Assembly: GCF_037975245.1 (NCBI RefSeq)
Contig: NC_092572.1
Coordinates: 32,399,989 to 32,463,988, forward strand
DNA length: 64,000 nt
Direction: 5' to 3'
Origin: Apostichopus japonicus
Taxonomy: Eukaryota; Echinodermata; Holothuroidea; Aspidochirotida; Stichopodidae
Shown one piece after another: positions 26,601-34,569 of the stretch (positions within the stretch are counted from its first letter, which is position 1; the number at the start of each line of letters is the position of its first letter). The translations under genes and the position numbers were made by a program. The notes below the pieces were generated by a model. It had not been told where the DNA came from. It did no database searches and saw only the letters and a program-made list of their open reading frames with translations.

Positions 26601-28060
26601 AGGGGGTGGGGGACACCCCCTCCCATTAGACCCCTCCCCCAGGGTGGCGATCAGTATACCCAGAAATCCAGGAAATCCTGGGCACATCCGTGCATGTATA
26701 TTGATAAGTAGGCGAAGCATAATTAACAATATTAATATGGCAACATAAATGTTTGATATCTTTCATATTTGGCATGTTTGTATTGTTAGTACGTGTTTAT
26801 GTGCTTATGTTAATAAATTGTTGAAATGAATGGCTGGAATCATTATGCAAATGGTAGATGGGATTTGATGTTACTTTTTGCTTCTGCTGCCAGATCGGAA
26901 AATGCTTTTTAAAAGTTTATCAGTAGGTAGAACATGAAATTGTTTAAAAAAAAGCTATTTATTTTTGTAACCAAAACTCATTTCTGAGACCAATTATAAT
27001 GAGGTATTTTGCCTTGTTTGCCTGATACACTCACATAAGGTTACACCAAAATGTCAACCACAGTATTACATGGTTGCTGATCTTAGCATTGTATTGAAGG
27101 TGTAAAATCCCACAAAACATATCACACAATAATGGACTCATTGCATGTTAACAGTTTTGCAAAGAACTATGTTCGGTTTGTTGGAATTGACTTTAATGTT
27201 ATCATGGGGTTATCTACATGAATCTGTGATCTTTGTAATCGATTATGCAACATATGCTCTGTGTGGAAATATTCTGTCAACCAAAATGCATTAAACAATT
27301 TCCACCTGAAATACCTTGAAAATACCTGTCTTTACAGATATATATTAACAAATATCATAGAACCAACTACAAGCACATTGGTAGTATAGAGATTCTGCAG
27401 CATTTTCTGCATTCTTACAGTTTCCTGTGTCAACCGTTAATCTGGGTTTTCCACTCTATTTCCAGTAAACACCTGTTTGACAAATGCATGGCAAATAAGT
27501 GTCTATTATGTGTCTGTTTGTGTCAAAGTCACACTTTTCGCACATAATTGCTGCTGTTTCCATGGATAATGAAAGCTTTTGTCAAGCATATTAATGAATT
27601 GGTGGGGCAAAGTGAAACGATTACACTAACCCTTTAACTGTCTAGTACACACCTAAATTTCATTAAAAGTATATGATATGAGCATTTGCCTCATTACTGT
27701 TCTAGTTTTTGACCGTCCACTGAGTTAATAATATGGATTACCTCAGTCTAATGGAATCCTGAGATAGCATCAGAATGATGAAACATTTTGGTTATTTCAA
27801 GGACTTGTCAGAAAACCTTTCCAAAGAATGGCGGCATGTGGGAAGAAAACTGAAGCTTACAGAGACAGATCTTCGCAACATAGAGGCAGATAACAAAAGT
27901 AATGGGCAAAAGGAAGTGGTTTACCAGATGTTGCTACTATGGAAACGGAAACGTGGGATGGCAGCAACAAACAAAACACTGAGAGACGCTCTAAAAGCAG
28001 CTGGACTAATGGACCTGCACGATAATTTTCTTAAATGGGGAAAATTTGGAACAACTTCAG
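6771..28060 (+). CDS. NLR-type receptor gene: DED-DED-NACHT-ZU5-UPA-Death, no LRR
   Basis: This is a multi-exon gene. Recognised exons are 6771-7041, 7376-7675, 9063-10801, 11091-11293, 11748-11824, 12726-12787, 12979-13042, 14106-14429, 15038-15261, 17203-17328, 19023-19160, 20838-20957, 26302-26412 (or 26426) and 27768-28060. The splice phases match through the thirteenth exon, giving 1253 codons without a stop. A possible terminal exon is 35603-35691. NACHT proteins are STAND NTPases that oligomerise on sensing a signal. ZU5-UPA is the module of PIDD, UNC5, ankyrin and, as FIIND, NLRP1 and CARD8. Death-fold domains recruit signalling partners such as caspases. The start exon is not identified. 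No leucine-rich repeats are seen. The product is inferred to be a cytosolic immune or cell-death sensor; ligand and partners are unknown. Confidence 0.85.
7376..7675 (+). CDS. NLR exon: second DED-like domain
   Basis: Acceptor TTTCAG ends at 7375 and donor GT is at 7676. The exon enters and leaves in phase 1 and is open throughout. Its product contains FLLTIDKMGII and DVSKLETPLEEY, which repeats the pattern of the first exon and gives a tandem DED as in caspase-8 or FLIP. Sequence similarity between the two domains is modest but visible. Confidence 0.7.
7840..8100. repeat. AT-rich degenerate TATA/ATATAT tract in an intron
   Basis: This is almost pure A+T with imperfect ATATAATATATT-like units in the intron between the second DED exon and the NACHT exon. 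No gene is seen. Confidence 0.85.
8517..8635. repeat. (TA)n microsatellite in an intron
   Basis: A run of nearly perfect TA dinucleotides with a few TACATA interruptions. It produces an open frame of alternating Y and I that is not a protein. Confidence 0.95.
9063..10801 (+). CDS. NLR exon: NACHT NTPase and winged-helix region
   Basis: This large exon enters in phase 1 after TTTTAAAG and ends in phase 0 at 10801, before GTACAT. It encodes a NACHT domain. Walker A is GQPGSGKT at 9311-9334. Walker B is LILDGLEE at about 9533. A sensor-like IITARTDY follows, and the winged-helix signature FLHKLIQEWFAAQYL lies at about 10380-10425. A low-complexity Ser/Glu-rich linker sits between the ATPase core and that signature. 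Its size and single-exon structure match invertebrate NLR NACHT exons. All catalytic motifs appear intact. Confidence 0.95.
11091..11293 (+). CDS. NLR exon: linker after NACHT
   Basis: Acceptor TTTTCAG ends at 11090 and donor GTAAGT begins at 11294. The exon enters in phase 0 and ends in phase 2. It encodes a mixed-charge helical segment of about 67 residues, including KRLKFSDVVEKV. In LRR-bearing NLRs the repeats would begin around here, but no LxxLxLxxN pattern is seen. Confidence 0.75.
11748..11824 (+). CDS. NLR short linker exon
   Basis: An ACTCTAG acceptor and GTACAA donor bound a 77-bp exon entering in phase 2 and leaving in phase 1. It encodes LLFPSPPKDVTDDKILTAL and a few more residues. 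The phases match both neighbours and no stop occurs. No domain is recognised. Confidence 0.65.
12726..12787 (+). CDS. NLR short linker exon
   Basis: Acceptor TTTGCAG ends at 12725 and donor GTGAGA starts at 12788. The 62-bp exon enters in phase 1 and leaves in phase 0. It encodes VEWTIGANVIHTLDVHTG and three more residues. No domain is recognised; it is supported by splice signals and phase only. Confidence 0.6.
12979..13042 (+). CDS. NLR short linker exon
   Basis: Acceptor CAACCAG ends at 12978 and donor GTGTGT follows 13042. The exon enters in phase 0 and leaves in phase 1, as the ZU5 exon requires. It encodes MEFRLHSRNSNEPSATTK and three more residues, a polar linker. The donor is weaker than average. 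Confidence 0.55.
13043..14105. other. Intron before the ZU5 exon
   Basis: No coding signal, repeat array or RNA gene is recognised in this stretch of about 1.06 kb. It ends in a pyrimidine-containing tract and the TAAAG acceptor used by the ZU5 exon. Confidence 0.55.
14106..14429 (+). CDS. NLR exon: ZU5 domain
   Basis: The exon enters and leaves in phase 1 (acceptor CTAAAG, donor GTACTT). It encodes the core ZU5 signature GGILEIPGTGVRLEIPCGAI followed by a beta-strand-rich stretch ending near the exon boundary. ZU5 domains occur in ZO-1, UNC5, ankyrins and PIDD, and form the first half of the NLRP1/CARD8 FIIND. Here it follows a NACHT domain and precedes UPA exons, as in NLRP1. Confidence 0.9.
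14430..15037. other. Intron inside the ZU5 domain
   Basis: About 600 bp with no recognised feature. The short open frame that reads on from the ZU5 exon is intron read-through and lacks domain similarity. Confidence 0.5.
15038..15261 (+). CDS. NLR exon: end of ZU5 and start of UPA
   Basis: Acceptor GATTCAG ends at 15037 and donor GTGAGT starts at 15262. The exon enters in phase 1 and leaves in phase 0. It encodes the last ZU5 strands (VIWVESFSWETCEI) and the start of UPA (KKIQVYAAGNLNPL). The Phe-Ser pair at 15118-15123 sits where PIDD and NLRP1 carry their self-cleavage F-S bond, but the preceding residue is Ser rather than His. UNC5-type proteins also have an E-S-(Y/F)-S pattern in this place and do not self-cleave. 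Confidence 0.85.
15262..17202. other. Intron with G-tracts and a dispersed repeat
   Basis: Contains a G-run near 15714-15728, another near 16050-16060, an AT/ATG-rich tract at 16240-16290 and a dispersed repeat copy at about 16715-17065. No exon is recognised. Confidence 0.55.
16715..17065. repeat. Dispersed repeat, copy A (shares GCGATCAGTATACCC with 26.6 kb)
   Basis: The segment ending CCCCCGGGGCGGCGATCAG...CCCGGGCACATCC is closely related to 26560-26695, where the same order of C-rich block, GCGATCAGTATACCC and GGGCACATCC occurs. GGGCGG and CCGCCCAGCAC motifs repeat inside copy A. There is no coding. It is likely a nonautonomous transposon or its remnant; the class is not determined. Confidence 0.65.
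17203..17328 (+). CDS. NLR exon: UPA domain, middle part
   Basis: Acceptor TCTGTCAAG and donor GTAATT bound a 126-bp exon in phase 0 at both ends. It encodes LEEIPFLFRKEGNLPLKIIF and flanking residues. This matches the UPA core, where a loop rich in hydrophobics precedes an LxLxL strand as in UNC5 and PIDD. Confidence 0.75.
17329..19022. other. Intron with G-tract, AGGTCA motifs and a perfect palindrome
   Basis: Holds CAAAGGTCATTTGGGATTA near 17485, a G-run at about 17850-17872, a purine-rich tract near 18140-18168 and the 30-bp inverted repeat at 18790-18857. No exon is recognised. Confidence 0.55.
18790..18857. repeat. Perfect 30-bp inverted repeat with 8-nt spacer
   Basis: The left arm 18790-18819 and right arm 18828-18857 are exact reverse complements over 30 bp. 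The spacer is TTGTGTAT. The transcript would form a perfect 30-bp hairpin. It lies in an NLR intron. It could be a small fold-back element, a hairpin RNA precursor, or an assembly artefact from a read that folded back on itself. Confidence 0.95.
19023..19160 (+). CDS. NLR exon: UPA domain, C-terminal part
   Basis: Acceptor TTTGCTGCAG and donor GTTTGTG bound an exon of 46 codons, phase 0 at both ends. It encodes VVCRRSFFFEKVGEETCFLV and a few residues after it. This resembles the last UPA strands, with alternating hydrophobics and conserved cysteines, in UNC5-type proteins. Confidence 0.75.
19161..20837. other. Intron with DR1/DR4 AGGTCA repeats
   Basis: Contains members of the AGGTCA-rich dispersed family: AGGTCA-A-AGGTCA-TTTG-GGGTCA at 19888-19910 and AGGTCA-ACAA-AGGTCA at 20652-20667. 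No exon is recognised. Confidence 0.6.
20838..20957 (+). CDS. NLR exon: Ser-rich linker after UPA
   Basis: Acceptor AATTGCAG and donor GTAAAG flank 40 codons in phase 0. The product begins DVSASSPSGSSVPSKLGN and is polar and probably disordered. It links UPA to the Death domain. It is supported by phase and splice sites, not by domain similarity. Confidence 0.6.
20958..21599. other. First part of the large intron
   Basis: About 640 bp of noncoding DNA with no recognised feature, leading into the 36-bp minisatellite. Confidence 0.5.
21600..23670. repeat. 36-bp intronic minisatellite, about 57 copies
   Basis: The unit is close to GAGTATGAGAACACATAA followed by CTATGCTAGAACAGGGCT (36 bp). Because 36 is a multiple of 3, frames stay open on both strands. 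The plus frame gives a 12-residue repeat such as THNYARTGLSMR and the minus frame one such as SHTQPCSSIVMC, with open stretches of 377 and 359 codons at 22533-23666 and 22509-23588. Variants include TTTGAGTAGGCCTAC inserts at about 22048 and 22308, which point to duplication of blocks of several units. It lies in an intron between in-phase exons, so it is probably not translated. Confidence 0.95.
23851..24254 (-). mobile_element. tRNA-derived SINE
   Basis: Read on the minus strand, a tRNA-like head begins near 24246. The A box is TGGTCAAGTGG (24234-24224) and the B box is GGTTCGAGCC (24190-24181). The body contains CCTTGGGCAAGGCGCTTTA and CCCAGGTGTATAAATGGG, a pattern common in tRNA-derived SINEs of marine invertebrates. 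The tail is made of AACTTT repeats near 23858-23878. TAATATA at 23851-23857 and 24248-24254 is a likely 7-bp target site duplication. The Pol III promoter appears intact. Confidence 0.85.
24255..26301. other. Remainder of the large intron
   Basis: AT-rich noncoding DNA. Short open frames (for example 24777-25031) lack coding features. It ends with a strong polypyrimidine tract and CACAG acceptor for the exon at 26302. Confidence 0.5.
26302..26412 (+). CDS. NLR exon: linker before the Death domain
   Basis: Acceptor TTTCTCACAG and a consensus GTAAGT donor bound 37 codons (phase 0 at both ends), beginning NPSLSSHQAIRGEAKGN. A second donor, GTGAGA at 26427, would extend the exon by 14 bases and end it in phase 2. 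That is the phase the Death exon needs. The choice cannot be settled from sequence alone. Confidence 0.6.
26413..27767. other. Intron before the Death exon, with a dispersed repeat copy
   Basis: About 26540-26710 is copy B of the repeat at 16715-17065 (C-rich block, GGCGATCAGTATACCC, GGGCACATCC). The rest is AT-rich and unassigned. A small missed exon could lie here, because the phases of the flanking exons do not match with the strongest donor. Confidence 0.55.
27768..28060 (+). CDS. NLR exon: Death domain
   Basis: The exon is open from the GATAG acceptor at 27766-27767 to the GTAAGT donor at 28061. It encodes a Death domain: LSKEWRHVGRKLKLTETDL, then NIEAD, VYQMLLLWKRKRG and TLRDALKAAGLMDL. 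These match the conserved W, IE, ML..W and L..AL positions of the family. It leaves in phase 1. The acceptor implies entry in phase 2, which disagrees with the phase 0 end at 26412 and agrees with the alternative donor at 26427. Translation starting at the ATG at 27775 as a separate Death protein is less likely but possible. Confidence 0.85.
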
Positions 28061-30644
28061 GTAAGTCAAAGACAACAAAACATGATTTCATTAAAGGAGA
28101 TTATGTATTTCTTGCTTTGTACTTACACTAAACAGATTTTACATTCCATTGCCAAATACAATATGAAAGGGATATTAGCCTGTAGAAAGAAAAATTATCA
28201 TTATTTATGGAAACCTACTTATTCTACAATAGAGTTAATGTAAGTCTAGAAGCAATTTTGCATGGAAGTATGAGAAGCAAAGCAATCTGAAGATTGACAT
28301 TTAGCAAGCAGCTGTAACGAACATTAAGCTGTAAACGCTTACTCCTTAAAGCGCTATGTTAGAACTGTGGGAAGAAATCATACAAAATCCATATGCAAGT
28401 TATTCCCCTTGAAAGGAACATTTCTATGATAAAGCCTACAACATGTTTTATGTCATGAATACCGTTAAAAAAATTGTCAGAGAAACGATTTTGTAATCGT
28501 TTAGGATGGATATTTCAAATATACTTGGAACAGTGGAGAACGTGACGTCATCTTTGCAAATGCAGATTGCGATAACCCACGCTCTATACAGTTCCTACAG
28601 TAATCATAGCAAAAAACACATTTGAATAGAGTTTAATTTCTTCCTTAATTTTCTGTAAAATTTAGGAAGAATTACATATGTTTTAAAGAAAATTGTTGAG
28701 CCGTCATATATGTAGTGCATCAATGGTTTCGTAATTTTTGTGTAACACGAGGTAAGTTTTAACAACAGACTCTTCGTTGTTTATACATCGCGCTGTACAG
28801 CTCCAATTCGGAGCATGCTCGCGTTTACACTAATCGGACAGTTTTGCAAAGCTTAAGCTTCTTGGTACTACATTCTGCTCTGACATCGATTCCACCAAAT
28901 TTCATCTTTCGATATTCCAAATACTTTTCAAGCTTCCTTTTACTGTAAAGTTGATCTGTGAATCTTGTTTCAGCAATTTCAGGAACGGTTTATGAACTGT
29001 GATTTGAGTGTGAGAGTGTATTATGAGCAACGCTATATGTACGTACCAACTGGGCATGGTAGGCTGTATAGGCAATCACCTGTGCGTGTACAAGCGAGAG
29101 TGTATTTGCTGCGGAAATGTGAGTGCTAACTTCAAGTCGCTCGTTTTGTCTATTTGACTGCACTACGTCATTCACCTAATTGATGCCTTCGAACAAAGGT
29201 GCTTTTGGTGAGAAACTGGTGAATTTGAAAGCCTTTTACAAGAAGAAAAGTCGAATGGGGACAATTTACACATGGTTAGAAAGAGAAAAATTAGACCTAT
29301 GAGGGCAATGTATCCTAATCTTCCACTGACTATGTTACAGAACGTAGATATTTTTGTAACAGAAGAAATATCAATTTAGTTCTCCAAATGCATGACTTCT
29401 ATCAACAATGTATTGAAAGAGGTTTAAGATTGTTCTGTTAATTGTAACAATAATCATGTAAACATCTATATGCAAATGTGATATTCCGCAGTATTCTGAT
29501 ATATTCATTTGGTCTCACTATTTGTATAGTGGTGTGTCCATCGTTGAGGAGAGTCTCATAACCCACTACTTATAAATAGTAACTATCAGTCTATAGAGAC
29601 ATCCCTACACAGTAGAAAGAAAATCTACTAAGAATTTGCTGTATGTGTTTGTCTTATTATATAATAATAATAATATAATAATATTATATAACTTATAATA
29701 TGGCAAACCATGTTTGGTACAATCATGATTTGAAGAGTATATGTGAAATGTTAATCATAGTAAACTTTAATGATTTGACAGTATAGAGAATGAACTCATC
29801 ATGTCCATTCAAATGAAGATGCAATTTTTTAGGTCAAATTATACATCGAAAGATGAACTTAGTCGCTGCCTTATCATAGTACAATGAAAATGCAGCAGAC
29901 ATTTCAAATGCATCAAATTTGAAAGAGCAATCTCAAATTGTAAACAGTAGTCATGAATTTGAAATGCAAGCAAGAAAGAAATGGCAAAATTCTTACCTAA
30001 GCTGAACGCTCTAAAGTTTACAATTTCTTTTTCCATAGTTGAAGGCACTGCCATAGAGTGATGAGCAGAGCCAAACAAAATTCAGTGACTTTGTAGAAGT
30101 ACTTTTAATGCCAGGTAAGTGAGATCATTTAATATATTAAATAATATTTGTCCATCATGCAGACTCTTTCACTCTCATATGATCTCAGCAATTCTAATAG
30201 GCTATGTATTGTACTTTAAACATTAAAATTCTGTTTTTTTTTAGTATTAATTTTGTCATAAACTGCATAATGAATTACAATCTAGTATAGTGTGTACAGC
30301 CATTTGCCGAATGTTGGAAAACAGGCTTCTCTCAAAAGTTTCACAAGTTTCCTTACAATTGTCATTGATTATTAGATAATAGGTTTCTATTATAATAACA
30401 GTTATCCATACTGCAGTTTCCTTAAATAAAATAACACTAATACAAGTCTTTGTGTTGTGGGAGGATTTAAACTTTGATTTCCACTTTCCAATGACCAGGC
30501 AATCGGTTTACATTTCTGTATGATCTAATTTAAAAACACTTTTCTGAATCTTTCAATCTACTTCAGAGGTCATTCTATAAGTAAATACAGGTAATAACCC
30601 TACTCATTTATATTCGTGCTTCTGCCATATCTTGCATCTCGCAG
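28061..30644. other. Noncoding stretch after the Death exon
   Basis: No exon is recognised. The sequence around 28750-28830 is less AT-rich with some CpG. An AT microsatellite-like tract lies at about 29660-29700. It may be intron of the NLR gene or intergenic DNA. Confidence 0.5.
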
Positions 30645-30812
30645 ATGACTGTGGAGGATATGTCTGATATCCAGTCAGACTATTCTGGTTGTCGGAAGGA
30701 AGCAATTCTACAAATGCGTACTACATGAAGCAAGAATATGGCAATTGGTCAACTTGTGGAATTCTCCACAAAAATCAAGGAGTCTGTTAGAACTGGTGTT
30801 GGGAAATGTTAG
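30645..30812 (+). pseudogene. Decayed Death-domain exon, copy 1
   Basis: A CTCGCAG acceptor-like site precedes 30645. The frame reads MTVEDMSDIQSDYSGCRKEA, which matches the Death exon stretch LTETDLRNIEADNKSNGQKE, then ILQM. An in-frame TGA at 30726-30728 follows, then NMAIGQLVEFSTKIKESV, typical of the end of a Death domain. A TAG closes the frame at 30810-30812, just before GTATGT. The first half of the domain is missing. It is interpreted as a relic of a duplicated Death exon. Confidence 0.65.
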
Positions 30813-31229
30813 GTATGTTAATCATTTCAATTCTCATAATCTATATTTGGGCTGTGAGCTGAGAGTGCTTGAATTGCCTTAAAATGAATGAAATATTATT
30901 GAACCAATTATTCTGTGATATAGAAAGAAACATCTGTCAAGTTACTGATTTATAAAACATTGAAAATAATGCAAATAATTTACTTTATTTACTATTAAGG
31001 AAGCAATTCAAATATTAAACAATGGCTTTTAATTCTGAACATTTGCAGAAAAATGTTATTGAATTTTTTTATATGCATTTTAGCTTTATTAATAATAATA
31101 TTCATAACATATGCTACAACGATTTAAAGTGAAAAACCTTCATTTATATTTACATATCATAGTAGCTGACTCCATCTACATGCATTGTTTTCTCTTCCTT
31201 AGATCTACGGCTCATATGAACATAACACT

Positions 31230-31347
31230 GGCTTTGTCATAGTTTATAGAGTTAGTATAACTGAATATGAGAAAAGAGAAGCAACAGTACCATAATGAAA
31301 ATTAGAAGTCAGTGATACTTCAAAACATGTGCCTGTACATCAGCATC
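31230..31347 (+). pseudogene. Decayed exon-like segment, copy 1 (PVHQH motif)
   Basis: The sequence encoding EVSDTSKHVPVHQHLIW just before a GTATGT donor is related to 34570-34676 (DVSNTLSCIPVHQHIVW). Upstream frames in this copy contain stops. Each copy follows a Death relic, so the pair suggests duplication of a block of exons. No domain is recognised in the peptide. Confidence 0.45.
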
Positions 31348-31558
31348 TCATATGGTATGTGATATATGCCTACATTTAGGTAAAAACTTTGTGTGAGAAA
31401 TCAAGAAATATCATAATTCACTAATTTACTTGGTGAACTCTTTGTATTGTACAAGTGGAGATGTGTGAGTTAAAAATGGAAATGGCAACAGCTTTCTTTT
31501 TAACATTATCAGTGTCTGCATGTATGTTGCTATGTTATCGGCCTCATATGCAGTCACT

Positions 31559-32985
31559 TTTGACATTTGAATGGCAGCATGTACTGTGTATAAGTCAATC
31601 TCAAATTCATGAAATTAGTACAAATATAGCAGTCAAGATTAACACTTAATAGTCTGTCAGTAGGCTATAGAAGTAGACCCCAGTTACAGAATGTCAGTAA
31701 CTTGTGACATTTGAATGGCAGCATGTAGTGTGTATTAGTCGGTCTCAAATCATGAAATTAGTACAAATATAACAGCCAAGATTCACACTTCATAGTCTGT
31801 CAGTAGGCTATATAAGTAGACCCCAGTTACAGAATGTCAATAACTTGTGACATTTGATTGGCAGCATGTAGTGTGTATTAGTCAATCTCAAAATTATGAA
31901 ATTAGTACAAATATAACAGTCAAGATTCACACTTGATAGTCTGTCAGTAGGCTATATAAGTAGACCCCAGTTACAGAATGTCAATAACTTGTGACATTTG
32001 AATGGCAGCATGTAGTGTGTATAAGTCAATCTCAAAATCATGAAATTAGTACAAATATAACAGTCAAGATTACCATTTGATAGTCTGTCAGTAGGCTATA
32101 TAAGTAGACCCCAGTTACAGAATGTCAGTAACTTGTGACATTTGAATGGCAGCATGTAGTGTGTATTAGTCAATCTCAAAATTATGAAATTAGTACAAAT
32201 ATAACAGTCAAGATTCACACTTGATAGTCTGTCAGTAGGCTATATAAGTAGACCCCAGTTACAGAATGTCAGTAACTTGTGACATTTGAATGGCAGCATG
32301 TAGTGTGTATTAGTCAATCTCAAAATCATGAAATTAGTACAAATATAACAGTCAAGATTACCATTTGATAGTCTGTCAGTAGGCTATATAAGTAGACCCC
32401 AGTTACAGAAAGTCAGTAATTTGTGACATTTGAATGGCAGCATGTAGTGTGTATTAGTTAACCTCAAATTCATGAAATTAGTACAAATATAACAGTCAAG
32501 ATTCACACTTGATAGTCTGTCAGTAGGCTATATAAGTAGACCCCAGTTACATAATGTCAGTAACTTGTGACATTTGAATGGGAGCATGTAGTGTGTATTA
32601 GTCAATCTCAAATTCATGAAATTAGTACCAATATAACAGTCAAGATTCACACTTGATAGTCTGTCAGTAGGCTATATAAGTAGACCCCAGTTACAGAATG
32701 TCAGTAACTTGTGACATTTGAATGGCAGCATGTAGTGTGTATTAGTCAATCTCAAAATTATGAAATTAGTACCAATATAACAGTCAAGATTCACACTTGA
32801 TAGTCTGTCAGTAGGCTATATAAGTAGACCACAGTTACAGAATGTCAGTAACTTGTGACATTTGAATGGCAGCATGTAGTGTGTATTAGTCAATCTCAAA
32901 TTCATGAAATTAGTACAAATATAACAGTCAAGATTCACACTTGATAGTCTGTCAGTAGGCTATATAAGTAATCCACAGTTACATG
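31559..32985. repeat. 144-bp tandem repeat array, about 10 copies
   Basis: The marker TAGTCTGTCAGTAGGCTA recurs at about 31650, 31793, 31937, 32081, 32225, 32369, 32513, 32657, 32801 and 32945, so the spacing is 144 bp almost without indels. Copies differ by a few substitutions. The period is close to a nucleosome core length and is a multiple of 3, but stops occur in the unit and no long frame results. Confidence 0.95.
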
Positions 32986-33043
32986 ATAATAGTTATATGA
33001 ACACACTTGCTATACTTATCATGTTCCCCTTTTTTCTTTGTAG

Positions 33044-33175
33044 ATATTCTTTTTATGCTCTTCTACCATCATCATCTGTATGATGGTTGTTAACATCTGC
33101 CTTAGACTGTGTATGTGTTCACATTACAGTCATATCCCAGCAGGACAGGAAAGAAGATATCCATTCAGTTATCTG
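33044..33175 (+). CDS. Candidate exon with a hydrophobic segment
   Basis: A strong polypyrimidine tract and GTAG acceptor (CCCCTTTTTTCTTTGTAG) precede 33044 and GTATGT follows 33175. In phase 0 the 44 codons are open and encode IFFLCSSTIIICMMVVNICL, which would span a membrane, then a polar tail. In phase 1, the phase leaving the Death exon, translation would stop at 33091-33093, so it could also be a terminal exon. No family is recognised. Confidence 0.35.
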
Positions 33176-33983
33176 GTATGTAATATATACATTTTGTTAC
33201 TCTGCTTATATGAGAACTATTGTCTAATTAATTTATATAACAATTAAAGTCAAGAGGTTTACTGTTTTTAGGTATATTGAATAATGTGATGGTAAATACT
33301 TTTACTTGGCAAGGAGCTTACTTATTGCAATATCTTCACTTGGGTATGCCTTTCCAGAAGATACCAAGAGTGCTCAAATCAGAAATATTGAAAAAAAAAA
33401 TTATAAATTGTGTGACGATCATTCTGATCACTAGATGGAGTTTAGTGATGCTCTGAGTGTCTTCACTGAAAGTCTTTTTCAAAGTAATCATGTATACATT
33501 TGATTGAACATCCCCAGTTTCAGTGATAGTATCATGTATTCTGTGTCATTATATCATCTCCATACATGTAATGTATAGGGAGATTAGATATCGTACTTAA
33601 CGGTTGTCTTCACGAAAAATGTTAGGAAGTGTGGAGGAGATAAGACCTGCAACTCCAGGATTTGCCATCTTGTTTTACTTACAATAGTGGCATGACAAAT
33701 GTAAAATTTGTAAATAACACAAATTTAAAAAAAAATAAACCTGTATACGCTACATCAAATGGGTAGAATGAAGACTGTGACTCTGTAGTGAAGCTAATAT
33801 GATGAACCTACTGAACCAATGTGTTCAATTGAATATGCTTAAATATATTTACATTAGCTTTGCTCAATGTACAGCATTTTAAAAAAAAGTATAAATGCGT
33901 GCATGATTGTGTGTGGGAATCCTTGGATTGTAGATAAGACAGCTAACACACTTTATTGTGGATGAATTCATGATTGGTAAGTA

Positions 33984-34163
33984 GATCTTGTGAACATCAA
34001 AACAGATTCCACTGAGGGACACAAGGAGACTGTTTATCAGATGCTACAGGCAAGGAAACAGAAACATGGGAGTAAATCAACATACAGGGTACTAGGAGGG
34101 GATGCAGCTGGCTGTAGAGATCTGTGGGAGGAAGTGCTTAAGCAAGGTTTATATCAAATGTAA
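33984..34163 (+). pseudogene. Decayed Death-domain exon, copy 2
   Basis: The frame reads DLVNIKTDSTEGHKETVYQM, then LQARKQKHG, aligned with DLRNIEADNKSNGQKEVVYQM and LLLWKRKRG of the Death exon at 27768-28060. It runs to a TAA at 34161-34163. A stop (TAA) lies just upstream in frame and the first half is not recognisable. It is a 3'-half relic of a duplicated Death exon. Confidence 0.65.
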
Positions 34164-34569
34164 TAATATAAATACCCCAATGGAATTAGCTACCGTATAA
34201 CTGATATCCTCAGAAAGTGAGTCTGGAAGTGAAGTGACTTCAGATTAATAATAATCTACCTGACATACATTGACAGGCACAATGAATATTCAAGGAGATT
34301 AATTGCCAGCAATAACTGTATCAGTTAATGTTGATTAAAAGGAATATTAAAAAACAAAACCTACATTCTGCTACAGCTACTGACTTAACCCTTTAAACAA
34401 TCTGTGTATAATGTGCCATTTCCCCCCCTCATTAACATTCATAACATAAAAAGTGATATACTTTCATTTGTAGCCTAAGAAGCTACCATCATAGTTACAG
34501 CTATGAATATGCATTCGGTTTTCTTGTCCTCATGTTTACATCATTTACACCCATAATCAATTCATAGCT

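Noticed and set aside
31455-31649. 64-codon ORF with a hydrophobic segment (AFFLTLSVSACMLLCY)
   Set aside because: It runs into the first 144-bp satellite copy and lacks splice support, so it is probably chance.
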